A DNA stretch of 64,000 bases from positions 186,001 to 250,000 of the forward strand of contig NZ_CP139986.1 of assembly GCF_034424175.1 (NCBI RefSeq), given 5' to 3'. Of this stretch, positions 43,008-53,099 are shown in pieces. The position numbers and the translations under genes are program-made. The DNA comes from Kluyvera intermedia (lineage in GTDB: Bacteria; Pseudomonadota; Gammaproteobacteria; Enterobacterales; Enterobacteriaceae). A model generated the notes under the pieces. That model searched no databases, was not told the DNA's origin, and was given only the letters and a program-made list of their open reading frames with translations. Every line of letters begins with the position of its first letter. Position 1 is the first letter of the stretch.

Positions 43008-44105
43008 ATGAAAATGCTACGCTGGATTGTCGTGTTATGCGCCCTGGGCGGCCAGGTTCAGGCTGCCTGTCAGTGGCCTGCCTGGGAGCAGTTTAAGCAG
43101 GAATATGTCAGTGCTGAAGGGCGCGTTATCGACCCCAGCGATCCGCGAAAAATTACCACCTCAGAGGGGCAAAGCTACGCACTGTTCTTTGCCCTGGCGG
43201 CAAACGATCGACAGGCGTTCGCTTCGCTGTTGAACTGGACGCAGAATAATCTCGCCGCAGGCTCCCTGGGCGAGAATCTTCCGGCCTGGCTGTGGGGTAA
43301 AAAGAGCGAAACGGAATGGACGGTGCTGGATAGCAACTCTGCGTCTGACTCCGATGTCTGGATCGCCTGGTCGTTGCTTGAGGCCGGCAGATTGTGGAAA
43401 AACGACGATTACAGCGCCACTGGCAAAGCGTTGCTGGCGAAAATTGTTGAGGATGAAGTCGTCAAGGTGCCGGGCTTAGGCTTAATGCTGCTGCCCGGCC
43501 GCGTTGGTTTTGCCGAAGCGACGCGCTGGCGTTTTAACCCGAGCTATTTACCGCCTCAGGTGGCGCAGTATTTCAGCCGCTTTGGCGCACCGTGGACCAC
43601 GCTGCGTGACACGAACCTTAAGCTGCTGATGGAGACCGCACCGAAAGGCTTCTCCCCGGATTGGGTCAGCTACGATAAAACGCAGGGTTGGCAGCTAAAA
43701 GCCGCGGATGTTGTCGGCAGCTACGATGCCATTCGCGTCTATTTATGGGTGGGCATGATGCATGACGCTGACCCGCAAAAAGCGCGCCTGCTCAAACGTT
43801 TTAATGCCATGGCGGCGCAGACCGTCAAGCAGGGAGTGCCTCCTGAAAAAGTGGCAACAGCCACGGGGAAAGTGACCGGCGATGGCCCAGTGGGTTTCTC
43901 CGCCTCATTGCTACCATTCCTACAAAATCGTGACGCCCAGGCTGCTTTGCGCCAGCGCGTTGCCGACCATTTTCCCGGCGCGGATGCGTACTACAATTTT
44001 GTTCTGACTCTTTTTGGCCAGGGCTGGGATCAACACCGTTTTCGCTTCAGCGCCCGCGGCGAATTACTACCTGACTGGGGCCAGGAATGCGCAAGTTCAC
44101 ACTAA
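43008..44105 (+). CDS. bcsZ: Periplasmic endoglucanase BcsZ
   Basis: A 365-residue family 8 glycoside hydrolase (cellulase). A signal peptide ends VQA at about residue 18 before CQWPAWEQ. The catalytic acid lies in TTSEGQSYALF (Glu near residue 53) and the catalytic Asp in GSYDAIRVYLW; DSNSASDSDVW is the substrate-binding block. It trims or untangles cellulose in the periplasm. A TTG at 43005 is in frame, but ATG 43008 is preferred. The end overlaps bcsC by 19 bp. Confidence 0.95.
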   Translation: MKMLRWIVVLCALGGQVQAACQWPAWEQFKQEYVSAEGRVIDPSDPRKITTSEGQSYALFFALAANDRQAFASLLNWTQNNLAAGSLGENLPAWLWGKKSETEWTVLDSNSASDSDVWIAWSLLEAGRLWKNDDYSATGKALLAKIVEDEVVKVPGLGLMLLPGRVGFAEATRWRFNPSYLPPQVAQYFSRFGAPWTTLRDTNLKLLMETAPKGFSPDWVSYDKTQGWQLKAADVVGSYDAIRVYLWVGMMHDADPQKARLLKRFNAMAAQTVKQGVPPEKVATATGKVTGDGPVGFSASLLPFLQNRDAQAALRQRVADHFPGADAYYNFVLTLFGQGWDQHRFRFSARGELLPDWGQECASSH

Positions 44106-47100
44106 GTTTAATCACACTCTCTCTTGGCCTGACGTTAGTTCCGCCGGGCTATGCGGATACCTCGGCGGAAGAGCAACTGCTAAACCAGGTACGTCTTGGT
44201 GAAGCCAGTAAGCGCGAAGATTTGGTGCAGCAGTCGCTGTATCGACTGGAGCTCATTAACCCCAATAATCCTAAAGTGTTGGCGGCGCGTATGCGCTATT
44301 TGCTGCGTCAAGGCGACAGCGCAGGGGCGCAAAAACAGCTGGATAAACTGGCACAGGTGGCCCCGAACTCGGCGGAATTTAACGCGGCACGGATAGAAGT
44401 TGGGCTCAACAGTAGCGCAGGACGCCAGGCATTACAGGAAGCACGTTTGCAGGCTGCCACGGGACATGCCCAGGAGGCCCTGAGCGCGTACGAAAAAGCT
44501 TTTAACGGCCCGCCGCCGGACGGCGATTACGCCGTAGAGTACTGGACGACGGTGGCAAAAGTCGCCGGGCGTCGCGAAGAGGCGCTCACACATCTGCAAG
44601 CATTGAACCGCCAGGCACCGGGTAACACTGGCCTACAGATGACGTTAGCCAATATGCTGCTTGCCAGCAACCAGCGCGATGAAGCGTTTGCTGTACTTGA
44701 GCAGATGGCGAAATCATCGAGCGGACGTGGGCCGGCAAGCGATCTTTGGTTTAATGCCATAAAAGACAGTCCAGCCAGCCCTGCCAGCGTGCAGGCGTTG
44801 CAACGTTACCTGATGATTTTCAATACCGGCGAATCGGCCGATAGCGCCCGCGGGATGCTGGCGGAACAGCAAAAACAGATGGCCGATCCGGTATTGCGTG
44901 AGAAGGCTGAACAGCAGGTGAAAGCGGACGAAGCGCAAGCCAGCAAACCGCAGTCCTGGCAGCTTTATTGGCCGCTTATCCGCAAAGGTGATGCGGCGCT
45001 GAAAACCAACAATCTGGCGCAGGCACAGAGTGCTTATCAACAGGCGCGCCGGCTTGACGCCACGGATAGCTATGCGGTGCTTGGGCTGGGTGATGTGGCA
45101 CTGGCCAGAAAAGATAGCGCGGGTGCTGAACGTTATTATCAGCAGGCGTTGCGTTTGGACAGAGGCAATAGCAGCGCGATACGCGGGCTGGCGAATATCT
45201 ATCGGGCGCAATCGCCAGAGCGCGCCACGGCCTTTATCAACGGCCTCTCAGCCAGCCAGCGACGCAGTATTGATGATATCGAACGTAGCCTGACCAACGA
45301 CCGGCTTTCACAACAGGCTGAAGCGTTTGAGAATCAAGCACGCTGGGCGCAGGCCGCTGAGTTGCAGCGTCGTCGGCTGGCGCTGTCACCGGATGATGTC
45401 TGGATAACCTATCGACTCTCGCGTGACCTGGTGAACGCCGGGCAGCGCGCCGAAGCCGATAACCTGATGCTCAATCTGGCGCGCAAAAAACCGACCGATG
45501 CTGAGCAGGTCTATGCCTATAGCCTGTACTTGTCTGGTAATGGGCAAGATCAAGCTGCGTTGACGCACCTGGCGGCGTTACCGGCGTCACAGTGGACGGA
45601 TAATATTCGTGAACTGGATACGCGGTTACGCAGCGATCAGCTTATCGCCCAGGCCAACCGTCTGCGTGATGGGGGTCAGGAAGCACAAGCGATTGCGCTA
45701 TTAAAACAGCAGCCTGAGTCTGCGCGCCTCCACGCGACGCTCGCCGACTGGGCGCAGCAGCGGGGCGATAACGCTACCGCGCTGGCGGAATACAATGCCG
45801 TGTTGGCAAACGATCCGCAGAATGAAGATGCACGCCTTGGGTTGGCTGAGGTGTATGCCGCAAGTGGTAACAGAATGGCGGCACGCCAGCAGCTGGCCGC
45901 CTTGCCTGCCGAAGGCGAGCGTTCGCTGGGAACCCAACGCCGTATTGCGCTGGTCAGCGCCCAATTGGGCGACACGGCTGCGGCGCAGAAAATGCTCACC
46001 GCCATGGTGCCACAGGCGAAATCTCAGCCGCCGTCAATGGACAGTGCGATGGTGCTGCGTGATGCGGCGCGTTATCAGGCGCTGGACGGCAATCCGCAAC
46101 AGGCACTGGAAACCTACAAAGACGCGATGGTCGCTGCGGATATCACGCCAGTGCGACCGCAGGATAATGACAGCTTTACCCGTCTCACGCGTAATGACGC
46201 GAAAGATGACTGGCTTAAGCGCGGCGTGCGCAGCGATGCCGCCGATCTCTATCGCCAGCAGGATCTGAATGTCACGTTACAGCATGATTTCTGGGGTTCC
46301 AGCGGCACGGGCGGTTACTCCGATCTGAAAGCGCACACCACCATGTTCCAGGTGGATGCCCCGCTCTATGACGGGCGCATGTTCTTCCGCTCGGATCTGG
46401 TGAATATGGATGCCGGAACCTTCTCCAGTAAAAATAATGCGTATAAAGAACAGTGGGGGACGTGTGACCTCGCCACCTGTTACGGTTCGAAGAACCAAAG
46501 TGACAGTGGCGCAAGCGTCGCCATTGGCTGGAAAAATGACACCTGGGACGCGGATATCGGCACCACGCCAATGGGCTTCAAGGTGGTGGATGTCGTCGGT
46601 GGGCTGAGCTACAGCAACGATCTTGGGCCGGTGGGCTACACGCTGAACGCGCACCGTCGCCCAATTTCCAGTTCGCTGCTGGCGTTTGGTGGACAGAAAG
46701 ATAACAGCAGTGGCCTGCATCCGGGCACCACCTGGGGTGGTGTTCGTGCTGACGGCGGCGTGGTTAGCATGAGTTATGACAAAGGTGAGGCCAACGGTAT
46801 CTGGGCATCACTGGGCGGCGATCAGTTGACCGGCAAAAACGTGGCGGATAACTGGCGCGTGCGCTGGATGACCGGCTACTACTACAAAGTGGTCAACGAA
46901 AATAACCGCCGGGTCACGGTGGGGCTGAATAATATGATTTGGCACTACCAGAAAGACCTGAGTGGCTACACGCTGGGTCAGGGCGGTTACTATAGCCCTC
47001 AAGAGTACGTGTCCTTTGCAGTACCGGTAAACTGGCGTCAGCGGACGGAAAACTGGTCGTGGGAGCTGGGCGGTTCGGTGTCCTGGTCACACTCGCGAAC

Positions 47101-47392
47101 TAAAACTGAGCCGCGCTATCCACTGTTGAACCTGATTCCTTCGCAGGGGCAAAGTGCCGCCAGTGAAGCGACGAACGGCGGTGGCAGTAGCCAGGGCTTT
47201 GGTTATACGGCGCGGGCGATTGTTGAGCGGCGGGTAACATCCAACTGGTTTATCGGCGCGGGTGTCGACATCCAGCAGGCTAAGGACTACACGCCAAGCC
47301 ATGCGCTGCTCTACGTGCGCTACTCTGCCGCAGGCTGGCAGGGCGATCTCGATATGCCACCACAACCTCTGGTACCTTACGCCGACTGGTAG
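44087..47392 (+). CDS. bcsC: Cellulose export outer membrane protein BcsC
   Basis: A 1101-residue protein (E. coli 1157). A signal peptide ends at about residue 23 (GYADTS). Residues 25 to about 710 are tetratricopeptide repeats spanning the periplasm, for example AYQQARRLDATDSYAVLGLG. From about residue 745 to the end is an outer-membrane beta-barrel (LQHDFWGSSGTGGYSDLK to YADW) through which cellulose leaves. It is the last gene of bcsRQABZC and is intact. Confidence 0.95.
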   Translation: MRKFTLSLITLSLGLTLVPPGYADTSAEEQLLNQVRLGEASKREDLVQQSLYRLELINPNNPKVLAARMRYLLRQGDSAGAQKQLDKLAQVAPNSAEFNAARIEVGLNSSAGRQALQEARLQAATGHAQEALSAYEKAFNGPPPDGDYAVEYWTTVAKVAGRREEALTHLQALNRQAPGNTGLQMTLANMLLASNQRDEAFAVLEQMAKSSSGRGPASDLWFNAIKDSPASPASVQALQRYLMIFNTGESADSARGMLAEQQKQMADPVLREKAEQQVKADEAQASKPQSWQLYWPLIRKGDAALKTNNLAQAQSAYQQARRLDATDSYAVLGLGDVALARKDSAGAERYYQQALRLDRGNSSAIRGLANIYRAQSPERATAFINGLSASQRRSIDDIERSLTNDRLSQQAEAFENQARWAQAAELQRRRLALSPDDVWITYRLSRDLVNAGQRAEADNLMLNLARKKPTDAEQVYAYSLYLSGNGQDQAALTHLAALPASQWTDNIRELDTRLRSDQLIAQANRLRDGGQEAQAIALLKQQPESARLHATLADWAQQRGDNATALAEYNAVLANDPQNEDARLGLAEVYAASGNRMAARQQLAALPAEGERSLGTQRRIALVSAQLGDTAAAQKMLTAMVPQAKSQPPSMDSAMVLRDAARYQALDGNPQQALETYKDAMVAADITPVRPQDNDSFTRLTRNDAKDDWLKRGVRSDAADLYRQQDLNVTLQHDFWGSSGTGGYSDLKAHTTMFQVDAPLYDGRMFFRSDLVNMDAGTFSSKNNAYKEQWGTCDLATCYGSKNQSDSGASVAIGWKNDTWDADIGTTPMGFKVVDVVGGLSYSNDLGPVGYTLNAHRRPISSSLLAFGGQKDNSSGLHPGTTWGGVRADGGVVSMSYDKGEANGIWASLGGDQLTGKNVADNWRVRWMTGYYYKVVNENNRRVTVGLNNMIWHYQKDLSGYTLGQGGYYSPQEYVSFAVPVNWRQRTENWSWELGGSVSWSHSRTKTEPRYPLLNLIPSQGQSAASEATNGGGSSQGFGYTARAIVERRVTSNWFIGAGVDIQQAKDYTPSHALLYVRYSAAGWQGDLDMPPQPLVPYADW

Positions 47393-47424
47393 CTATATCA
47401 GCAATCATATAAGTGTTCGTCTTA

Positions 47425-47458
47425 TATAACCCGGTTACATACCGGGTTATAATCTTTG
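47425..47458 (+). terminator. Terminator of the bcs operon
   Basis: TATAACCCGGT and ACCGGGTTATA form a perfect 11-bp stem with loop TACAT; only ATCTTTG follows, so the T-tract is short. Confidence 0.65.
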
Positions 47459-47540
47459 TGTCAGGGTCTATTTTGACTTTGGCGCCAGCCTCGTTATTCT
47501 CAATGCCTGAGCAATACGTTCGTATCTGTGGAGAGCTCTT

Positions 47541-49559
47541 TTGCGCGTCAGCCGTTCACTTACCATAAAACAAATGGCGATGGTTGCAGTCGTAACCATG
47601 TTGTTTTTATTTATCTTTTGCTCAATCTTGCTGTTCCATTTCGTCCAGCAGGATCGCTATAACACGGCTGCTCAACTTGAGAGTATCGCGCGTTCTGTGC
47701 GCCAACCGCTGTCCGCTGCCATCCTTAAGGCGGATATTCCAGAAGCCGAAACCATTCTTGAGCGTATTCAGCCCGCCGGGATTGTCAGCCGTGCGGACGT
47801 GGTGCTGCCGAACCAATTCCAGGCGCTGCGCATGAGCTTTATCCCCGAACGTCCGGTGCCGGTGAATATCACTCGTATCTTTGAATTACCCGTACAAATT
47901 TCGCTGCCGCTTTATTCACTAGAACGCCCGGCGAACCCGCAGCCGTTGGCCTATCTGGTGCTTCAGGGTGACTCTTATCGCATGTATAAATTCGTGATGA
48001 GTGCGCTGGCAACGATAGTGACCGCTTACTTCCTTTTAGTACTTATTTTGACCGTCGCGCTCACCTGGTGCATCAATCGGTTGATTGTCAGGCCGCTGCG
48101 CAAAATTGCTTATGAAATTCACGATCTACCGGGGGCGGATCGCATCGGTCACCAGTTGACGTTGCCGCCTCTGCATCATGACGATGAAATCGGTACGCTG
48201 GTGCGCAGCTATAACCGCAATCAGCAGGCATTATTGCGACAGTATGACGAACTTAGCGGCCAATCGACGCGTTTTCCCGTCTCAGACCTGCCGAATAAAG
48301 CCTTTTTGCTGGGCCTGTTGGAGCAGAGTCTGGCGCGTAAATCACCGGTAGCGCTACTGACCATTGCCTGTGAGACCCTACAGGATACGGCTGGCGTATT
48401 GAAAGAAGAGCAGCGCGAGATGCTGCTGCTCACGCTGGCGGAGAAAATTAAGCAGGTCATTTCGCCCCGCATGGTGCTGGCGCAGATAAGCGGCTATGAC
48501 TTCGCTATTCTGGCCTACGGCGTTAAAGAGCCGTGGCATGCCATTACATTAAGTCAGCAAGTACTTACTATTATTAATGAACGTCTGCCGCTGCAAGGCA
48601 TCCAGCTTCGACCGAGTGCCAGTATCGGCATCGCGATGGGAAGCGATGGCCTGACGGCAGAACAGTTCTACCGCCGTTCCATCTCGGCCGCCTTCACCGC
48701 ACGCCGGAAAGGGAAAAATCAGATTGAGTTTTTCGACCCTGACCAGATGGCGAAAGCGCAGAAACGGCTGACGGAAGAGAGCGATATTCTGACGGCGCTG
48801 GATAACCAGCAGTTTTCAGTCTGGCTACAGCCACAGGTTGACACCGTCACCGGCAAAATCTGTAGCGCTGAGGTGCTGCTGCGCCAACGCCAACTCGATG
48901 GTAGCTGGGCGCTGCCCAACGATCTTATCGACAATATTGAATCCTGCGGACTGATGGTCACCGTCGGTCATTGGGTGCTGGAAGAGTCGTGCCGTCAGCT
49001 GGCGGCGTGGCAATCGCGCGGCATAATGCTGCCGTTGTCGGTGAATATTTCTGCGTTACAGCTTCTGCACCACGATATGGTGTCCGACATGCTGGCGCTG
49101 CTAAATCACTACCGCATTGCACCAGGCACGCTGGTGCTGGAAGTGACGGAAAGCCGTCGGATTGATGACCCGAAGGCGGCAGTGGCCATTTTGCGCCCGC
49201 TGCGCAATGCCGGAGTGCGTATTGCACTGGATGATTTTGGCATGGGCTATGCCGGACTGCGTCAGCTACAACACATGAAATCTGTCCCGGTCGACATCTT
49301 AAAGATCGACAAAATCTTTATTGATACGCTGCCGGAAGATGCCAGCATGGTGGCGGCAATTATTCAGCTTGGGCGCAGCCTTAACCTGAAGATGGTTGCT
49401 GAAGGTGTTGAAAATAAAGAACAATATGAATGGCTGAAAGCGGCGAAGGTCGATATTCTGCAAGGCTTCCTGTTTGCGCGCGCGGTGCCGGCAGAGGTCT
49501 TTGAGCAGGATTATTTAAGCGAGGAGAAATCACTGCTGCCGGGTGTAATTGACGAGTGA
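47541..49559 (+). CDS. pdeK: c-di-GMP phosphodiesterase PdeK (HmsP-like)
   Basis: A 672-residue inner-membrane protein, YhjK in E. coli. A membrane helix lies near 12-34 and another near 150-175, with a periplasmic part between them; then a HAMP-like segment, a degenerate GGDEF domain (ISGYDFAIL in place of GGDEF) and an EAL domain from about residue 405. EAL motifs are EVLLR, the Asn of NISALQL, EVTES, DDFGMGYAGL and AEGVE, so hydrolysis is likely. The start is TTG 47541 with GGAGAG upstream, giving the family N-terminus MRVSRSLTIKQM. It lies next to the cellulose operon whose activator it degrades. Confidence 0.92.
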   Translation: MRVSRSLTIKQMAMVAVVTMLFLFIFCSILLFHFVQQDRYNTAAQLESIARSVRQPLSAAILKADIPEAETILERIQPAGIVSRADVVLPNQFQALRMSFIPERPVPVNITRIFELPVQISLPLYSLERPANPQPLAYLVLQGDSYRMYKFVMSALATIVTAYFLLVLILTVALTWCINRLIVRPLRKIAYEIHDLPGADRIGHQLTLPPLHHDDEIGTLVRSYNRNQQALLRQYDELSGQSTRFPVSDLPNKAFLLGLLEQSLARKSPVALLTIACETLQDTAGVLKEEQREMLLLTLAEKIKQVISPRMVLAQISGYDFAILAYGVKEPWHAITLSQQVLTIINERLPLQGIQLRPSASIGIAMGSDGLTAEQFYRRSISAAFTARRKGKNQIEFFDPDQMAKAQKRLTEESDILTALDNQQFSVWLQPQVDTVTGKICSAEVLLRQRQLDGSWALPNDLIDNIESCGLMVTVGHWVLEESCRQLAAWQSRGIMLPLSVNISALQLLHHDMVSDMLALLNHYRIAPGTLVLEVTESRRIDDPKAAVAILRPLRNAGVRIALDDFGMGYAGLRQLQHMKSVPVDILKIDKIFIDTLPEDASMVAAIIQLGRSLNLKMVAEGVENKEQYEWLKAAKVDILQGFLFARAVPAEVFEQDYLSEEKSLLPGVIDE

Positions 49560-49647
49560 TTGTGCGTGTCAGCTCAAGGTTTTAACAATTAAGTATCAAA
49601 ATCACGTACAAATATTTCGATTATGTTTCTTGGATGTTATTTTGTGC

Positions 49648-49681
49648 CCACAGGTAAAATTAACCCCTAGTTTTCCTGTGG
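49648..49681 (+). promoter_or_regulatory. Stem-loop in the dctA leader
   Basis: CCACAGG (49648-49654) pairs with CCTGTGG (49675-49681), and AAAA pairs with TTTT after a bulged T. It lies 10 bases before the ribosome-binding site AAGGA (49691-49695). Role unknown. Confidence 0.45.
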
Positions 49682-49701
49682 CTATAGCTTAAGGACATCC
49701 T

Positions 49702-50988
49702 ATGAAAACCTCTTTCTTCAAAAGCCTCTATTTTCAGGTGCTGTCGGCGATAGTGATCGGTGTATTAATTGGTCACTACTATCCGGAGCTGGGCGCGCAA
49801 ATGAAGCCGCTCGGCGATGCCTTCGTTAAACTGATTAAAATGATTATTGCCCCGGTTATTTTTTGTACTGTCGTGACCGGGATTGCTGGCATGGAAAGTA
49901 TGAAAGCGGTAGGGCGAACCGGTGCCGTTGCGCTGCTCTACTTCGAAGTGGTCAGTACTCTGGCGCTGATTATCGGTCTTGTCATCGTTAACGTCGTACA
50001 ACCGGGTGCCGGGATGAACGTTGACCCTGCAACGCTTGATGCAAAAGCGGTGGCAATGTATGCCGAGCAGGCTAAAGACCAGGGGATTGTTGCCTTCCTG
50101 ATGGATGTGATCCCATCGAGCGTCATCGGTGCGTTTGCTAGTGGTAACATTCTGCAGGTTCTGCTGTTTGCGGTGATGTTTGGTTTTGCGCTGCACCGTC
50201 TGGGCAACAAAGGCCAACTGATCTTCAACGTTATCGAAAGCTTCTCGCAGGTTATCTTCGGCATTATCAATATGATCATGCGCCTGGCGCCGATTGGTGC
50301 GTTCGGGGCGATGGCCTTCACCATTGGTAAATACGGCGTCGGTACACTGGTGCAGTTAGGGCAGCTTATTATCTGTTTCTACATCACCTGTATTCTGTTT
50401 GTGGTGGTGGTGCTGGGTTCTATTGCCCGCGCGACCGGCTTCAGCATTTTCAAATTTATCCGCTATATCAAAGAAGAACTGCTGATTGTGCTGGGGACAT
50501 CATCCTCTGAATCGGCGCTGCCGCGCATGCTTGATAAGATGGAAAAACTGGGTTGCCGTAAATCGGTGGTGGGGTTGGTTATCCCAACCGGCTACTCGTT
50601 TAACCTTGATGGGACATCTATCTACTTAACGATGGCGGCGGTGTTTATCGCTCAGGCGACCAACAGCCATATGGATATCTTCCATCAGATAACCTTGTTG
50701 GTGGTGCTCTTACTCTCCTCGAAAGGGGCGGCTGGGGTCACCGGCAGCGGATTTATCGTGCTGGCGGCGACCATCTCTGCGGTGGGGCATTTACCGGTAG
50801 CTGGGCTGGCGCTGATTTTGGGTATCGACCGCTTTATGTCAGAAGCGCGTGCGCTGACCAACCTGATTGGTAACGGTGTGGCAACCATCGTGGTGGCGAA
50901 GCGTGTGAAACAACTTGATGCAAAACAGCTCGACGACGTGCTCAATAACCGTCCGACCGCCAACAAACCGCACGAATTATCCTCTTAA
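49702..50988 (+). CDS. dctA: C4-dicarboxylate transporter DctA
   Basis: A 428-residue aerobic C4-dicarboxylate:proton symporter (succinate, fumarate, malate), same length as E. coli. The family marks are FVKLIKMIIAPVIFCTVVTGIAGM, the Ser-rich LGTSSSESALPRML near residue 268, and the NLDGTSIYL motif near residue 300. Eight membrane helices and two re-entrant loops are expected. AAGGA lies six bases before ATG. A single gene. Confidence 0.97.
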   Translation: MKTSFFKSLYFQVLSAIVIGVLIGHYYPELGAQMKPLGDAFVKLIKMIIAPVIFCTVVTGIAGMESMKAVGRTGAVALLYFEVVSTLALIIGLVIVNVVQPGAGMNVDPATLDAKAVAMYAEQAKDQGIVAFLMDVIPSSVIGAFASGNILQVLLFAVMFGFALHRLGNKGQLIFNVIESFSQVIFGIINMIMRLAPIGAFGAMAFTIGKYGVGTLVQLGQLIICFYITCILFVVVVLGSIARATGFSIFKFIRYIKEELLIVLGTSSSESALPRMLDKMEKLGCRKSVVGLVIPTGYSFNLDGTSIYLTMAAVFIAQATNSHMDIFHQITLLVVLLLSSKGAAGVTGSGFIVLAATISAVGHLPVAGLALILGIDRFMSEARALTNLIGNGVATIVVAKRVKQLDAKQLDDVLNNRPTANKPHELSS

Positions 50989-51000
50989 TCTTATCACTTA

Positions 51001-51030
51001 AGCCCGTACTCCCTTGCTGGAGTGCGGGCT
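51001..51030 (+). terminator. Hairpin after dctA
   Basis: AGCCCG-T-ACTCC pairs with GGAGT-G-CGGGCT, 12 bp with one T-G. No T-run follows. The remaining 245 bp to yhjJ is AT-rich and shows no gene. Confidence 0.55.
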
Positions 51031-51275
51031 CCTGCGCATAATTAGGCGGCGTCATTCATTGACCCTGACAGCCTAAGTCTATCGTAATTTTTATTTTACT
51101 TAGCTATGCAACGTTTATACGATTATGTGGTCTAACTGACGTATTTACTTCAATATTTTTTGATAACGGCCTCAGTGCGGTTATATTTTATTCCCTAAAG
51201 GGATAGGGCGGCAACTGGCGTTGCGGCAGCCTGAGCCCTTTAGGAAGTCACCAGGAATGTTCATCAGGGGTTCAC

Positions 51276-52766
51276 ATGCAGGGCACAACAATTCGACTTT
51301 TAGCCGGTGGTTTGCTGATGATGGCAGCAGCCAGCTGTGTGCAGGCAGAAACGCTCCAGCCGGACCCGGCCTGGCAACAAGGTACGCTGCCTAATGGTTT
51401 CCAGTGGCAGGTACTCGCTACGCCACAACGTCCGAGTGACCGTGTAGAGATCCGGCTCTCGGTTGATATTGGTTCGCTGAACGAAAGCGCTCAGCAGAGC
51501 GGCTACAGCCACCTTATTCCCCGTATTGCGCTGACCCAAAGTGGCAGCCTGCCTGCAGCGCAGGTGCGCTCGATGTGGCAACAGGGAATCGATCCAAAAC
51601 GCCCGCTACCGCCGGCGATTGTCTCTTATGATTACACCCGTTTTAACCTGAGCCTACCGAATAACCGCAGCGATTTGCAAAAAGAAGCGCTGGTCTGGCT
51701 GGCAAGCTCGCTAGGCAAGCCGGTGATCACCGCTGACACCATTGGCCGCGCGCTGGCGGAGCAGGATATGGTTGCCACCTGGCCGCAGGACACGAAAGAG
51801 GGCTGGTGGCGTTACCGTCTGAAAGGTTCCACCATGCTGGGACACGATCCGTCCGAGCCGCTGAAGCTGCCGGTTGATGCGAAGCAATTAGCCGAATTTT
51901 ATCAGAAATGGTACACCCCGGACGCTATGACCCTTGTCGTGGTGGGGAATGTCGACAGCCGTTCGACGATCGAACAGATCGGCAAGATCTTCGGCGAGCT
52001 GAAAGGTAAGCGCGAAACGCCAGCCATTGTACCAACGCTGTCACCGCTACGCCCGGAAGCCGTGAGTATTATGACTAATGCGGTAAGTCAGGATCGTTTA
52101 TCTATTATGTGGGACTCGCCGTGGCAGCCCATCCGCGAGTCAGCGGCCCTTCTGCGCTACTGGCGTGCTGACCTGGCGCGTGAAGCCTTGTTCTGGCACG
52201 TTCAGCAAAAGCTGAGCCGTACTAATATGAAAGACATTGGACTGGGCTTCGATTGCCGCGTGCTTTACCTGCGCGCGCAGTGCAGCATTAACCTGGATTC
52301 TCCGGGTGAAAAGCTCAACGGTAATCTGGGGCTAGTGGCACGAGAGCTTGCCGCTATCCGCGAAGATGGCCTGCCGCAAGACGAATTTGATGCGCTGATT
52401 GCGCAGAAAAAACTCGAGCTGCAAAAGCTGTTTGCCACTTATGGGCGAATGGATACTGATGTGCTGATTAACCAGCGACTGCGTTCACAGCAAAATCAGG
52501 TTGTGGACATTGCGCCTGAGCAGTATCAAAAGCTGCGCCAGAGTTTCCTTGATTCGCTGTCGCTGGATATGCTCAATATGGATCTGCGTCAGCAGCTGTC
52601 GCAGGATATGGCGCTGATTCTGCAACAGCCTACCGGTGAGCCTGAATTTAATATGAAGGACTTGCAGGAGACCTGGAACAAAATCATGCTGGCGTCAAAA
52701 CCGGAAGCGGCAGCGGTGGTGGATGAAGGGCATCAGGATGTGACGGATATTCCGCCTGCGCAGTAA
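51276..52766 (+). CDS. yhjJ: Periplasmic M16 peptidase-like protein YhjJ
   Basis: A 496-residue exported protein of the pitrilysin (M16) fold. The signal peptide ends VQA near residue 24. The zinc-binding HxxEH of active members is replaced by HLIPR (near residue 79) in the otherwise recognisable block DIGSLNESAQQSGYSHLIPR. It is therefore probably not a protease, as proposed for E. coli YhjJ. Two M16 half-domains can be followed to the end. Function unknown. Confidence 0.9.
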   Translation: MQGTTIRLLAGGLLMMAAASCVQAETLQPDPAWQQGTLPNGFQWQVLATPQRPSDRVEIRLSVDIGSLNESAQQSGYSHLIPRIALTQSGSLPAAQVRSMWQQGIDPKRPLPPAIVSYDYTRFNLSLPNNRSDLQKEALVWLASSLGKPVITADTIGRALAEQDMVATWPQDTKEGWWRYRLKGSTMLGHDPSEPLKLPVDAKQLAEFYQKWYTPDAMTLVVVGNVDSRSTIEQIGKIFGELKGKRETPAIVPTLSPLRPEAVSIMTNAVSQDRLSIMWDSPWQPIRESAALLRYWRADLAREALFWHVQQKLSRTNMKDIGLGFDCRVLYLRAQCSINLDSPGEKLNGNLGLVARELAAIREDGLPQDEFDALIAQKKLELQKLFATYGRMDTDVLINQRLRSQQNQVVDIAPEQYQKLRQSFLDSLSLDMLNMDLRQQLSQDMALILQQPTGEPEFNMKDLQETWNKIMLASKPEAAAVVDEGHQDVTDIPPAQ

Positions 52767-52780
52767 GTGTGACGGGGGTT

Positions 52781-53033
52781 CCCCCTCACCCTAACCCTCT
52801 CCCCACAGGGGAGAGGGAACCGATCTAGCGCATGGTACGCCCGGCTTTCCCCCTCGACCCTTTGTGGGGTATACGAGTACATGGCACGGTCGCTTTTCTC
52901 CCTCGCCCCTTTGGGGAATATTCGAGTACATGGCACGGTCGTTTTTCTCCCTCGCCCCTGTGGGGAATATTCGAGTACACGGCACGGTCGTTTTTCTCCC
53001 TCGCCCCTATGGGGAGAGGGCCGGGGTGAGGGG
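52781..53033. repeat. IR-bounded element with 49-bp tandem repeats
   Basis: The outer ends are inverted repeats: CCCCTCACCCTAACCCTCTC from 52782 and the complementary GGGGAGAGGGCCGGGGTGAGGGG-type end at 53011-53033. Between them a 49-bp unit (CTCCCTCGCCCCT-TGGGGAATATTCGAGTACATGGCACGGTCG) is repeated from 52845, 52894, 52943 and 52992, with a diverged unit from 52796. The terminal palindrome resembles a dispersed enterobacterial intergenic repeat whose centre has been expanded. Short frames across it look spurious. Confidence 0.85.
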
Positions 53034-53051
53034 AAACCCACCCACCAGACG

Positions 53052-53086
53052 AAAAAAAACCTCTTCCGAACCGGAAGAGGTTTTTT
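53052..53086. terminator. Bidirectional terminator at the kdgK 3' end
   Basis: AACCTCTTCCG and CGGAAGAGGTT form an 11-bp stem, with T-runs on both strands (eight T downstream of kdgK on the minus strand). Confidence 0.9.
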
Positions 53087-53099
53087 CATATCCGAAACC

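Noticed and set aside
52781..53033. CRISPR array
   Set aside because: Units are directly adjacent with no unique spacers, the period is 49 bp with palindromic ends, and no cas genes are near.
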